From contig CASEYK010000023.1 in assembly GCA_949292105.1 (NCBI GenBank), forward strand, positions 1 through 63,790: DNA of 63,790 bases. The letters are read 5' to 3'. Source of the stretch: an uncultured bacterium. Its GTDB lineage: Bacteria > Bacillota_I > Bacilli_A > RFN20 > CAG-826. The position numbers and the translations under genes are program-made. Within the stretch, counting starts at the first letter, position 1. Each line of letters begins with the position of its first letter. Of the stretch, positions 18,674 through 26,412 are shown in pieces. Under the pieces are notes generated by a model, which was not told where the DNA came from, made no database searches, and saw nothing but the letters and a program-made list of their open reading frames with translations.

Positions 18674-20545
18674 ATGAAAAAAACGAAGAACAAAAAAATA
18701 GCTCATTATTTGTATATTCCTGCTGACTTGCTAATAGGATTTATTGTTAATTTACTTTCATTTCTAAGTTACTTCTCTTTTAATACCTTTTCAACCTACT
18801 GGATTGATTTTACTGTATTTTCGCTAATTGTGTCTTTTGTTTTGGTGGTTGTTTTATTTTTTGCCGGGACATACAAAATTTTAACTCGTAACTTCGGCAT
18901 TAGCGACGCACTCAAAACAATGATTATCGTATTTGTGGTCGAATTGGTGTCATTTTGTGGAATCTTTTTAATACCTAATTATAAAGAATTATTTACTGTC
19001 CGTTTCATTTTTCCTTATTTTTTATCGGCAATTGTTCTAGTGCTTTTAATTCCAGCGTTTCGAGCATGGCACAGGATTTTCGCCTTATTTAATTATTATT
19101 TCAAGCAAAAAACTCAAAAGACTAGAATTAGAACTCTTATAGTTGGCGCTGGCGGTGCTGCTAAAATAGTTATAGACGATAGTGTCAGCAACAAAAAAAG
19201 TAGAAACAATATTGTTGTTTTGGCAGATGATGATCCAAACAAGATTGGTGGTACATTTAGTGGTATTCCTGTTGTTGGCCCAATTAGTAATTTGGCTAAT
19301 TTTATTGATACATACAAAATTGAAGAAGTCATTATTGCTATCTCAGATTTAGAAGAACAAAAATTAAGAACGATACTTGACTACCTAGAGCCATGCGACG
19401 TTCGCGTAAGAAGAATGCCTTTGTTGTCCGAAATGGATTCGCCGAATGCAAAACATATAATTGATGTTGATTTAAACGATTTGCTTTGCCGAGACCCAAT
19501 TAAGTTAGATAATAAAGAAATTAACACAATGCTTCAAAGTAAAATCGTTTTAGTCACCGGTGCCGGAGGATCTATAGGTTCAGAGCTTGTAAGACAAATT
19601 ATTAAAACAAATCCATCGCTACTGATTTTGTTTGATATCTATGAAAATGGCGTATACGACATTCAACAAGAGTTAAATAGATACATTAAAAATAATTCTT
19701 CAATAAAAACTCAATTGGTCACTTTGATAGGATCGACATACAACGAAAAAAGAATAAGACAAATTTTTAAACAATTTAAGCCAAATTATGTTTATCATGC
19801 CGCTGCTTATAAGCATGTTCCACTTATGGAAGATTCTCCAATGGAAGCAATTAGAACAAATGTAATTGGCACTTATAATGTGGCAAAGCTATGTGAAGAA
19901 TTTAAAGTCAAGAAAATGGTCTTGGTTTCAACTGACAAAGCTGTTAGACCAACTAATGTAATGGGAGCTACAAAACGTTTTGCCGAAACAATCATTCAAT
20001 TCTTTGCAAATAAATCAAATTCAACTGTTTATGCCGCAGTTCGATTTGGAAATGTTTTAGGATCTAATGGTTCTGTCGTCCCGTTGTTTAGAAAACAAAT
20101 CGAAGAAGGCGGTCCAGTAACTATCACACATAAAGATATCATCAGATATTTTATGACAATACCAGAGGCTGTTTCGCTAATTCTTCAGTGTGGTCTTTTT
20201 GCAAAGGGTGGCGAAATTTTTATCCTAGATATGGGAAAACCTGTAAAAATCTACAATCTCGCTCTCAAAATGATTAGACAAGCAGGTTTTATTCCTTATC
20301 GCGATATTGACATTGTTGAGACAGGTTTAAGACCTGGGGAAAAATTGTATGAGGAGTTGTTGCTCGATAAGAAAACGCAGGCCAAGACAAAAAACAATCG
20401 TATTTTTATTGAGCAAAAAGATATTATTTATCCAATTGAACAAGAAATTGTTGATATATCGAAAGCGTTTGATATGGAAAAAAATGATGATGTAAAAAAG
20501 CTGTTAGCAACTATAATTACATCTTACAAGATTGATTTGCGGTAG
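18674..20545 (+). CDS. Membrane nucleotide-sugar 4,6-dehydratase (CapD/PglF/WbpM type)
   Basis: A 623-residue protein with four or five N-terminal membrane helices (within 12-135). A first Rossmann-like domain starts at about 155 (VGAGGAAKIVIDD) and a catalytic SDR domain at about 294 (VTGAGGSIGSELVRQI). AAAYKHVPLMEDSPMEA, STDKAVRPTNVMGATK and RFGNVLGSNGSVVPLF are classic for the inverting/retaining UDP-GlcNAc 4,6-dehydratases. It feeds the priming transferase that begins one base into its stop codon. Together they look like the entry to the lipid-linked unit, for example a 2,4-diamino- or 6-deoxy-HexNAc primer. Confidence 0.9.
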   Translation: MKKTKNKKIAHYLYIPADLLIGFIVNLLSFLSYFSFNTFSTYWIDFTVFSLIVSFVLVVVLFFAGTYKILTRNFGISDALKTMIIVFVVELVSFCGIFLIPNYKELFTVRFIFPYFLSAIVLVLLIPAFRAWHRIFALFNYYFKQKTQKTRIRTLIVGAGGAAKIVIDDSVSNKKSRNNIVVLADDDPNKIGGTFSGIPVVGPISNLANFIDTYKIEEVIIAISDLEEQKLRTILDYLEPCDVRVRRMPLLSEMDSPNAKHIIDVDLNDLLCRDPIKLDNKEINTMLQSKIVLVTGAGGSIGSELVRQIIKTNPSLLILFDIYENGVYDIQQELNRYIKNNSSIKTQLVTLIGSTYNEKRIRQIFKQFKPNYVYHAAAYKHVPLMEDSPMEAIRTNVIGTYNVAKLCEEFKVKKMVLVSTDKAVRPTNVMGATKRFAETIIQFFANKSNSTVYAAVRFGNVLGSNGSVVPLFRKQIEEGGPVTITHKDIIRYFMTIPEAVSLILQCGLFAKGGEIFILDMGKPVKIYNLALKMIRQAGFIPYRDIDIVETGLRPGEKLYEELLLDKKTQAKTKNNRIFIEQKDIIYPIEQEIVDISKAFDMEKNDDVKKLLATIITSYKIDLR

Positions 20546-21180
20546 TGTTTAAGATGGATGTGAAATTTAGCGTACGCCAAAAAATATATTTGCCATTTAA
20601 AAGATTTTTTGACATTTTCTTGTCGTTGCTGACGATTATTGTATTCAGTTGGCTGTATTTGCTCATAGCGATTATTATTAAAATGACATCTAAAGGGCCA
20701 GTATTTTTCAAACAAAAACGCGTTGGAAAAAACAAAAAAATTTTCAATATTTTAAAATTTCGAACAATGAGAATTGATGCTCCGAGCAATGTGCCCACTC
20801 ATTTACTCGATAATCCAGAAATATACATCACCAAATTTGGAAGATTTTTGCGTAAGACATCTCTTGATGAATTACCGCAAGTATTTAATATTTTTGTTGG
20901 ACAAATGTCAATTGTTGGTCCCCGCCCCGCTTTGTGGAATCAAGAGGATTTAATTATTGAAAGAGATAAATATGGAGCCAATCGCATAAGACCAGGTTTG
21001 TCTGGCTGGGCCCAATGCCACGGACGCGACACTTTGCCTATTGAGAAAAAAGCAGAACTTGATGGCTATTATGTTAAAAAGTTTAATATATGGATGGACA
21101 TTAAAATAATTTTTTTAACGGCAATCAAAGCTTTTGTTGGCAAAGATGAAAAGGAAGGCAAACAAAGCGATGACAAATAG
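20545..21180 (+). CDS. Priming sugar transferase (PglC/WcaJ family)
   Basis: A 211-residue (GTG 20545) or 208-residue (ATG 20554) monotopic phosphoglycosyl transferase. KRFFDIFLSLL starts the re-entrant membrane helix. KGPVFFKQKRVGKNKKIF, KFRTM and TSLDELPQVFNIFVGQMSIV, GPRP are the catalytic core of the bacterial sugar transferase family. Small size places it with PglC, not the larger WbaP. It puts the first sugar phosphate on undecaprenyl phosphate. GTG 20545 overlaps the preceding stop (TAGTG), suggesting translational coupling. Confidence 0.9.
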   Translation: MFKMDVKFSVRQKIYLPFKRFFDIFLSLLTIIVFSWLYLLIAIIIKMTSKGPVFFKQKRVGKNKKIFNILKFRTMRIDAPSNVPTHLLDNPEIYITKFGRFLRKTSLDELPQVFNIFVGQMSIVGPRPALWNQEDLIIERDKYGANRIRPGLSGWAQCHGRDTLPIEKKAELDGYYVKKFNIWMDIKIIFLTAIKAFVGKDEKEGKQSDDK

Positions 21181-21199
21181 TCCTAACTATATTTATAAT
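21170..21199 (+). promoter_or_regulatory. Promoter ATGACA-18-TATAAT, 7 nt before ATG
   Basis: ATGACA (21170-21175), 18 bp, TATAAT (21194-21199), then 7 nt to ATG 21207. No SD. Confidence 0.6.
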
Positions 21200-21206
21200 T
21201 GCTAAT

Positions 21207-22400
21207 ATGAAAATTATTATTTTTGGGATAGGGTATGTTGGATTATCCAACGCTATTGTTTTAAATAAACACAACGATGTTGTTTTAATTGATGTCGATA
21301 AAACTAAAATTGATTTGATTAATAAAGGACATCCGACTATTGTTGATAAGGACATAGAAGACTATTTTAAGAGCAATGACACACATTTGTTAGCAACGGA
21401 TGATTTAAAAATTTGTAAAAATGCTGATATCGTTTTGATTGCGACACCAACGGACTATGATTCACAAATGAATCGTTTTGATACATCGAGTATTGAAAAT
21501 GTTTTGAATAAATTGCTAAAAATCAATAGAAAGTGTATGGTGATTATCAAATCAACTGTCCCGGTTGGATACACAAGACATTTAATTAATCAATTTGGAT
21601 ATGACAATATCTTTTTTTCTCCTGAATTTTTGCGAGAGGGACATGCTCTATTTGACAATCTATATCCATCTAGAATTATTGTTGGTGTCTCTAAAAAAGA
21701 TAAAAAACATATTGAAAAAGCACAGAAGTTTGCCAGCCTGTTGAAAGATGGTGCGTTAAAAAAAGACACATTATCTCTTATTTTGGGGTTAGAAGAAGCT
21801 GAGTCAGTTAAATTATTTTCTAATACATATTTAGCAATGCGAGTTGCGTATTTTAACGAACTTGATACATTTGCTGAAACAAATGACTTAAACACACAAG
21901 ATATTATCGATGGAGTTTGCGCTGATCCGCGAATAGGCGATTTTTATAACAATCCTTCATTTGGATATGGAGGATATTGCTTGCCAAAAGATACTAAGCA
22001 ACTAAATGCTAATTTTTCTAATGTCCCAAGCTGTTTGCCCCAAGCGGTTGTTGAATCTAATGCAACAAGAAAAAAATACATCGCCAATCAAATTCTTGCT
22101 CGCATAAATGACGGCGACACAATTGGCATTTTTCGACTTGTTATGAAAACTGGAACATCCGATTTTCGACAAAGTTCAATTCAAGACATCATTGATTGCA
22201 TTTTAAATAGCAAACGAAAAGTTCGCGTTATTATATACGAACCATTATCTAGCAGGAAGGATTTTATGGGAGTAGAAATCATCGATAACATCGATGAATT
22301 TAAACATCAATCTAATCTTATTGTCGCCAATCGTTTTGAAGAATGTCTTAACGATGTTGTTCAAAAACTCTATACACGTGATTTATTCAAGAGAGATTAG
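21207..22400 (+). CDS. ugd: UDP-glucose/nucleotide-sugar 6-dehydrogenase
   Basis: A 397-residue dehydrogenase that oxidises a UDP-sugar to the uronic acid with two NAD+. GIGYVGLSNAIVL (7-19) is the NAD-binding motif, KSTVPVGYT and SPEFLREGHALFD follow, and NPSFGYGGYCLPKDTKQL carries the catalytic Cys258. Length fits the short bacterial Ugd group. Its product would be a uronic acid residue, a plausible substrate for the PP-loop amidating domain at 5289. It is a separate unit with its own leaderless-type promoter. Confidence 0.92.
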   Translation: MKIIIFGIGYVGLSNAIVLNKHNDVVLIDVDKTKIDLINKGHPTIVDKDIEDYFKSNDTHLLATDDLKICKNADIVLIATPTDYDSQMNRFDTSSIENVLNKLLKINRKCMVIIKSTVPVGYTRHLINQFGYDNIFFSPEFLREGHALFDNLYPSRIIVGVSKKDKKHIEKAQKFASLLKDGALKKDTLSLILGLEEAESVKLFSNTYLAMRVAYFNELDTFAETNDLNTQDIIDGVCADPRIGDFYNNPSFGYGGYCLPKDTKQLNANFSNVPSCLPQAVVESNATRKKYIANQILARINDGDTIGIFRLVMKTGTSDFRQSSIQDIIDCILNSKRKVRVIIYEPLSSRKDFMGVEIIDNIDEFKHQSNLIVANRFEECLNDVVQKLYTRDLFKRD

Positions 22401-22415
22401 TCTAAAAGGCGATTA

Positions 22416-22444
22416 TTGTTTATATATCAATTACCATTTATAAT
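22416..22444 (+). promoter_or_regulatory. Promoter TTGTTT-17-TATAAT, 9 nt before ATG
   Basis: TTGTTT (22416-22421), 17 bp, TATAAT (22439-22444), then 9 nt to ATG 22454. No SD. Confidence 0.6.
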
Positions 22445-22453
22445 ATTTTTGTT

Positions 22454-23659
22454 ATGCTAAAAATATTAATCGAATCAACTCATGGTAAAAAAGAAAACGA
22501 AATTTTGTTTGAAAGCGAATATTTGAATAAGGTTATTCATTTGAAACAAAACGAGTATTTTCTTTTTGATTTTTTGGAAAACAATGATTTTGATAGCGAA
22601 AATCGATTCAATAAAGTCACTTTATCCTTTGATGATATGCAAATTGAATTTCCGCTTCAAGATAGCAGTGATGTTATTTGGGTAAATTATAAAGTTAATA
22701 GTAAAAACATTGTTTTGCGCTCTTTTTTTAATACAACCAAAGATAAATTGTCAGAATTAAAAGATTCGATTTATAACTCTCTTATTGAATTAAAAAAACT
22801 TCCTACTGAAACTGAAGAACAGATTCTTGATAAAATAAATCAAATTTTTGAGAACTTAACTAAATTAAATTGCCGATATGTGTCTATAGATTTAAGTGAT
22901 TTTATCAATAACGATAATGCGACAGCGATTAAAAAAGCATTAGTATCAAAAACGAATCTCTCTTTTCCTATCTTTATCAAAGATAAAGAAAATGTGAAAG
23001 AGATTGATAAAACAAATAACAAATCATCATCAAAAAAAGATGAAATCCCTCAAATCAAAGAATCCAACAACGAATTAGAATCTGAAGATAATTATTATTT
23101 TATTGTTGTCGGCGCGGAAAAAGATGAAGAGAAGGACTCTTCAAAATCGCAAAATACTAAAGGTGAAAATGCCAAGTTATTCGCTAGACATGTCTTTCAA
23201 TCGGCTAAAAAGAATTGGTCAAGTATTTTATTAATTTTATTTTCCTCATTTTTGATGGTTTTATTCTCTTCTTTAATCATCTATTCGTTCAAGAATAATG
23301 AGTTGCTCGATTCTGTTCTCATACTAATTATTTCGATTGTTTTCTTTGGCATTTCTGGTTTTATTTATATTTCTTGCTTTGATTTTTTGCTCACCAAATC
23401 GAATGACAACAAAAAGCGAATTTTAACTGTTTTAGTTATCGTTGAACCAATACTTATTCTTGCCGCAGGCATTGGCTATTTATGCTTATATTTATTTTAT
23501 TTATCCAATTTTTTGGTCAGCAAAGAACAATTTAACTTCGTTGACATATACCCATCATTTATCTTTTTGGCGGTTATGATGCTTTTGCCTCTAGTCGCCA
23601 AGCCAATGAACATCTTATTTGCAAAAATTGCCAAATTATTTTCAAAAAAGAAAAATTAA
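22454..23659 (+). CDS. Four-helix membrane protein with large cytosolic N-terminus, unknown
   Basis: A 401-residue protein with no recognised family. Residues 1-250 are soluble, charged and Lys/Glu/Asn-rich, ending in a low-complexity linker (SSSKKDE, EKDEEKDSSKS). Four membrane helices then lie near 256-278, 285-307, 322-346 and 362-385, followed by a Lys-rich tail. It closes the polysaccharide locus and its stop overlaps the stop of the opposite-strand kinase gene by four bases. A scaffolding or regulatory membrane role is possible but unsupported. Confidence 0.75.
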   Translation: MLKILIESTHGKKENEILFESEYLNKVIHLKQNEYFLFDFLENNDFDSENRFNKVTLSFDDMQIEFPLQDSSDVIWVNYKVNSKNIVLRSFFNTTKDKLSELKDSIYNSLIELKKLPTETEEQILDKINQIFENLTKLNCRYVSIDLSDFINNDNATAIKKALVSKTNLSFPIFIKDKENVKEIDKTNNKSSSKKDEIPQIKESNNELESEDNYYFIVVGAEKDEEKDSSKSQNTKGENAKLFARHVFQSAKKNWSSILLILFSSFLMVLFSSLIIYSFKNNELLDSVLILIISIVFFGISGFIYISCFDFLLTKSNDNKKRILTVLVIVEPILILAAGIGYLCLYLFYLSNFLVSKEQFNFVDIYPSFIFLAVMMLLPLVAKPMNILFAKIAKLFSKKKN

Positions 23660-24516
23660 TTATTAATTAGTTGAAAAGAACATTCTTTCGCATTATTTAA
23701 AAAGAATTGCCCAATTGCGTTAAAATCGCAGTTCAATAGTTTTTGGTCTTCGCTTTGGCTTTTAATCATAGCCAGTACATACCATTGAAGTGATAAAAAC
23801 ATCCGATATAAATAAAATCTTTTATAATCGTCATCAGTTATTTTGCCTTTAAAATAGAATTTTAATAATTTAATGCCTTCCTCCATCTTGTTGTTGGCAA
23901 ATGCCGCAATATCATATATTGGGTCGTTGTTCATCGCGAATTCAAAATCAATCATATAATATTTGTCATGCGCTGAACATACGATATTGCTCTTTTGAAA
24001 ATCATTGTGGCAAAGGATTTTTTCAAACGAATTAAGATAGAGATAGTTTTGCTTGAAATATTCAAACATTTGGTAAAAAGAAGAATCGAGTAAAATGTTC
24101 TTACTTTTGGCAATTTCTAGATAATTTGTCATCGCTGAAAGAGGTTCAAAAGTCTTTTCGCATTTTATTTTTTTATCGTGAAGCGCATGGAGTAATTTCG
24201 CTACTGACTCATAAGAAAAATTATCTATATTATTCAGCGATTCACCAGTAATAAATTCGTTAATCTTGACACCGTTAGTGGTATCGAAATAAATATTTTT
24301 ACTCGTTAATCCAAGCGAGTAGATAACAGCTTGTATTTTTTGTTCTAAATCTCGGTCGATGGTTGAATTAGCAAATTCGCTTCCCTGATAGAGAATATAA
24401 TATTTTCCTTTCGAAAAAATAAGATGAGAAAAATTAGTCATCCCACCTTCTATTTTTTTGACAACTTGATAATCTTTTTTAAAAATATTGTCCAAAAGTT
24501 TATAATCAATTTCCAT
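23656..24516 (-). CDS. Choline/aminoglycoside-type kinase (LicA-like)
   Basis: A 286-residue protein of the protein-kinase-like phosphotransferase fold. LCHNDFQKSN is the catalytic Brenner motif and YMIDFEFAMNN the metal-binding DFE motif, arranged as in choline/ethanolamine kinases and LicA. GGMTNFSHLIF is the degenerate nucleotide-binding loop. With LicD at 8200 and a cytidylyltransferase domain at 5289 in the same region, phosphorylation of choline or a similar amino alcohol for surface decoration is plausible. It overlaps the upstream ferredoxin gene by 11 bp. Confidence 0.82.
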   Translation of the reverse strand: MEIDYKLLDNIFKKDYQVVKKIEGGMTNFSHLIFSKGKYYILYQGSEFANSTIDRDLEQKIQAVIYSLGLTSKNIYFDTTNGVKINEFITGESLNNIDNFSYESVAKLLHALHDKKIKCEKTFEPLSAMTNYLEIAKSKNILLDSSFYQMFEYFKQNYLYLNSFEKILCHNDFQKSNIVCSAHDKYYMIDFEFAMNNDPIYDIAAFANNKMEEGIKLLKFYFKGKITDDDYKRFYLYRMFLSLQWYVLAMIKSQSEDQKLLNCDFNAIGQFFLNNAKECSFQLINN

Positions 24517-25423
24517 TTTTTGCCCGCTCTTCTTTTACCTTTAAAAGTTTACTATAATCTGAATCGATTTGAGCGAAATATTTGATAAAGCATTTATAAA
24601 ATCCTTTACTTTCGCTTGTTATGTACGGTTTTCTATCGGCTGATGTTTGTTCTAAAGAAGGCAAATGGTAATAATGATTTACTTTCCAATTTTGTAAAAA
24701 GCCAATCTTAATCGCATCACTCGGACAATAAAACGAGCATCTCATGCACATATCACATCGATGGTGGAAAACAATCTTGCCTTTTTTCTCGTAAATGTTG
24801 CCGCTGGGACATTGATCAATACATTTATAACATTTAATACATTTATTCTCATCAATTCGATAAAAAAATGAATTAATTGGACCTCCAATTTTTTGAATTG
24901 AAATGCAAAAAGATAAAAAGTCATAAAATATATTAGACTTAATTGTTCTATAAATGCCGTTGCATAGGTTATAGACCATCAGTTCACATAATTTATGATC
25001 TTTTTCAATCATTTCTTTAATAAAGTTTTCATCGAAGGGGAAGTGGATGTTGTACGGCATTACAAAATGATATTCGCCTGTTAAATTTAATTTTTGATGT
25101 TTCATTCTTCTTTTAATAATGCGACTTGAGCTGTTGTTGAGCCCTAGTGTTTCGCCGCTATTTTTGTAGATGAAATAATTTTGTCCTTTTTTAAATTTAA
25201 CTTTTGTTTTTAAGAATCGATTGAACGGAAGAGGGGAATTAAAGGCATAAATCGGATAACCCAGTCCAATTAAGTCATAATTATCGGTATTGATACTTTC
25301 GGTTTTATAGTTGACTTCAACCATTTCAACGCTATGTCCATATTTGATGAATTCGTTCCTTACCATTTCAGTAATGAAACGAGTATTAAATGTTCCTGTA
25401 AAATAAATAAGAAGAATGTTCAT
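24506..25423 (-). CDS. EFR1-type flavodoxin/4Fe-4S ferredoxin
   Basis: A 305-residue electron carrier. The N-terminal flavodoxin-like part begins LLIYFTGTFNTRF and includes GLGYPIYAFNSPLP. The C-terminal part has two 4Fe-4S motifs, Cys195/198/201/205 (CIKCYKCIDQCP) and Cys223/226/229/233 (CDMCMRCSFYCP). This is the layout of EFR1-family ferredoxins of anaerobic Bacillota. Its partner is unknown. A TATAAT box on the minus strand lies 12 nt before the ATG with no clear SD. It overlaps the kinase gene, so the two are cotranscribed. Confidence 0.88.
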   Translation of the reverse strand: MNILLIYFTGTFNTRFITEMVRNEFIKYGHSVEMVEVNYKTESINTDNYDLIGLGYPIYAFNSPLPFNRFLKTKVKFKKGQNYFIYKNSGETLGLNNSSSRIIKRRMKHQKLNLTGEYHFVMPYNIHFPFDENFIKEMIEKDHKLCELMVYNLCNGIYRTIKSNIFYDFLSFCISIQKIGGPINSFFYRIDENKCIKCYKCIDQCPSGNIYEKKGKIVFHHRCDMCMRCSFYCPSDAIKIGFLQNWKVNHYYHLPSLEQTSADRKPYITSESKGFYKCFIKYFAQIDSDYSKLLKVKEERAKNGN

Positions 25424-25475
25424 ATAATCTTAATTATTATATCGTAAACAGAAATAAGTTTATAATTTTATTATC

Positions 25476-25516
25476 AATGCACTTCGTTTGCATTCTTAAT
25501 AAAGTATCGTTATGAT
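25476..25516 (+). promoter_or_regulatory. Promoter TTGCAT-17-TATGAT with overlapping inverted repeat
   Basis: TTGCAT (25488-25493), 17 bp, TATGAT (25511-25516) precede ATG 25544. AATGCA (25476-25481) and TGCATT (25489-25494) form an inverted repeat whose right arm covers the -35, a possible operator. An AGAGGAAA SD lies before the ATG. Confidence 0.5.
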
Positions 25517-25543
25517 TATCGTAAATAAAAAGAGGAAATTTCT

Positions 25544-25801
25544 ATGATGTTCGAATATAAAACGCAAGGCACCTGTTCACGCTTAATCACAATTGATTAC
25601 GACCCAAATACACATCTCGTCAATTCTATTCGTTTTAATGGTGGCTGCCCAGGCAATACCCAAGGTGTCGCTAGGCTATGTGCTGGCAAGAAACTAGAAG
25701 AAGTAAAGGAATTATTGTCTGACATTAAGTGTGGCTTAAGACCAACTTCTTGCCCAGATCAACTAGCTAAAGCCTGTTCGCAAATTTTAGATACTCTTTA
25801 A
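25544..25801 (+). CDS. TSCPD-domain protein (TIGR03905 type)
   Basis: An 85-residue protein ending in the motif that names the domain (RPTSCPDQLAKACSQIL). The N-terminal part carries GTCSRLITIDYD and NGGCPGNTQGVA. TSCPD domains also occur at the C-terminus of vitamin B12-dependent ribonucleotide reductases; the free-standing version has no settled function. The conserved cysteines suggest metal binding. It is a single-gene unit with an SD and a downstream terminator. Confidence 0.88.
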   Translation: MMFEYKTQGTCSRLITIDYDPNTHLVNSIRFNGGCPGNTQGVARLCAGKKLEEVKELLSDIKCGLRPTSCPDQLAKACSQILDTL

Positions 25802-25830
25802 TAGATTTATAAGAAGTAAACAATAAAAAT

Positions 25831-25854
25831 AACCCATGCAATGCATGGGTTTTT
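25831..25854 (+). terminator. Rho-independent terminator (possibly bidirectional)
   Basis: AACCCATGC and GCATGGGTT form a perfect stem with a three-base loop, followed by TTTTT. It ends the TSCPD gene and may also stop the minus-strand tRNA operon, whose last tRNA ends 9 bp away. Confidence 0.8.
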
Positions 25855-25862
25855 AACTTTTT

Positions 25863-25951
25863 TGGTGCCCGGGACCGGAATCGAACCGGTACGGAATTTT
25901 ACTTCCGCAGGATTTTAAGTCCTGTGCGTCTACCTATTTCGCCACCTGGGC
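25863..25951 (-). tRNA. tRNA-Leu (anticodon UAA)
   Basis: 89 nt cloverleaf on the minus strand with a long variable arm, anticodon TAA in CTTAAAA context, T-loop GGTTCGATTCC and encoded CCA. Last of five tRNAs in a row. Confidence 0.95.
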
Positions 25952-25960
25952 CCGAATAAA

Positions 25961-26036
25961 TGGTCTCCCGTAGAAGATTCGAACTTCTGACCCCTTGATT
26001 AAAAGTCAAGTGCTCTACCGACTGAGCTAACGGGAG
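25961..26036 (-). tRNA. tRNA-Lys (anticodon UUU)
   Basis: 76 nt, acceptor CTCCCGT/ACGGGAG, anticodon TTT in ACTTTTAAT, encoded CCA. Confidence 0.95.
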
Positions 26037-26044
26037 TGATGTTT

Positions 26045-26120
26045 TGGCTGGGGTGGGTGGATTCGGACCACCGCGATGATAGAGTCAAAGTCTATTGCCT
26101 TACCACTTGGCTACACCCCA
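26045..26120 (-). tRNA. tRNA-Gln (anticodon UUG)
   Basis: 76 nt, acceptor TGGGGTG/CACCCCA, anticodon TTG in ACTTTGACT, discriminator G as expected for Gln, encoded CCA. Confidence 0.95.
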
Positions 26121-26126
26121 ACGAAG

Positions 26127-26210
26127 TGGTGGAGGGGGGCAGATTCGAACCGCCGAACCCGAAGGAGCTGATTTACAGTCAGCCGCGTTTAGCCTCTTCG
26201 CTACCCCTCC
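26127..26210 (-). tRNA. tRNA-Tyr (anticodon GUA)
   Basis: 84 nt with long variable arm, acceptor GGAGGGG/CCCCTCC, anticodon GTA in ACTGTAAAT, encoded CCA. Confidence 0.95.
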
Positions 26211-26236
26211 ATATTTTGAACGGCGTAGATGTTTAC

Positions 26237-26312
26237 TGGTGGATGCTGAGGGGATCGAACCCCCGACCTCCGCCGTGTAAAGGCGATGCTCTCCCAGCTG
26301 AGCTAAGCATCC
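26237..26312 (-). tRNA. tRNA-Val (anticodon UAC)
   Basis: 76 nt, acceptor GGATGCT/AGCATCC, anticodon TAC in CTTTACACG, encoded CCA. First tRNA of the minus-strand cluster. Confidence 0.95.
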
Positions 26313-26333
26313 GCTTCTCATATACGCTTAAAT

Positions 26334-26363
26334 ACTATATCACTTAATATTGTTGATAGTCAA
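26334..26363 (-). promoter_or_regulatory. Promoter of the minus-strand tRNA cluster
   Basis: On the minus strand TTGACT (26363-26358), 18 bp, TATAGT (26339-26334), about 20 bp before tRNA-Val. The rest of 26313-26412 is AT-rich and shows no gene. Confidence 0.6.
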
Positions 26364-26412
26364 CGAAAAATAAAGAAGAAAACGCTCAAATATAAAACTA
26401 AATAAATTTAGT

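Noticed and set aside
26036-26347. Open frames on both strands across 26036-26347
   Set aside because: They are translations of the tRNA-Gln, -Tyr and -Val genes; the minus-strand peptide with LGEHRLYTAEVGGSIPS is a well-known spurious product of tRNA genes.
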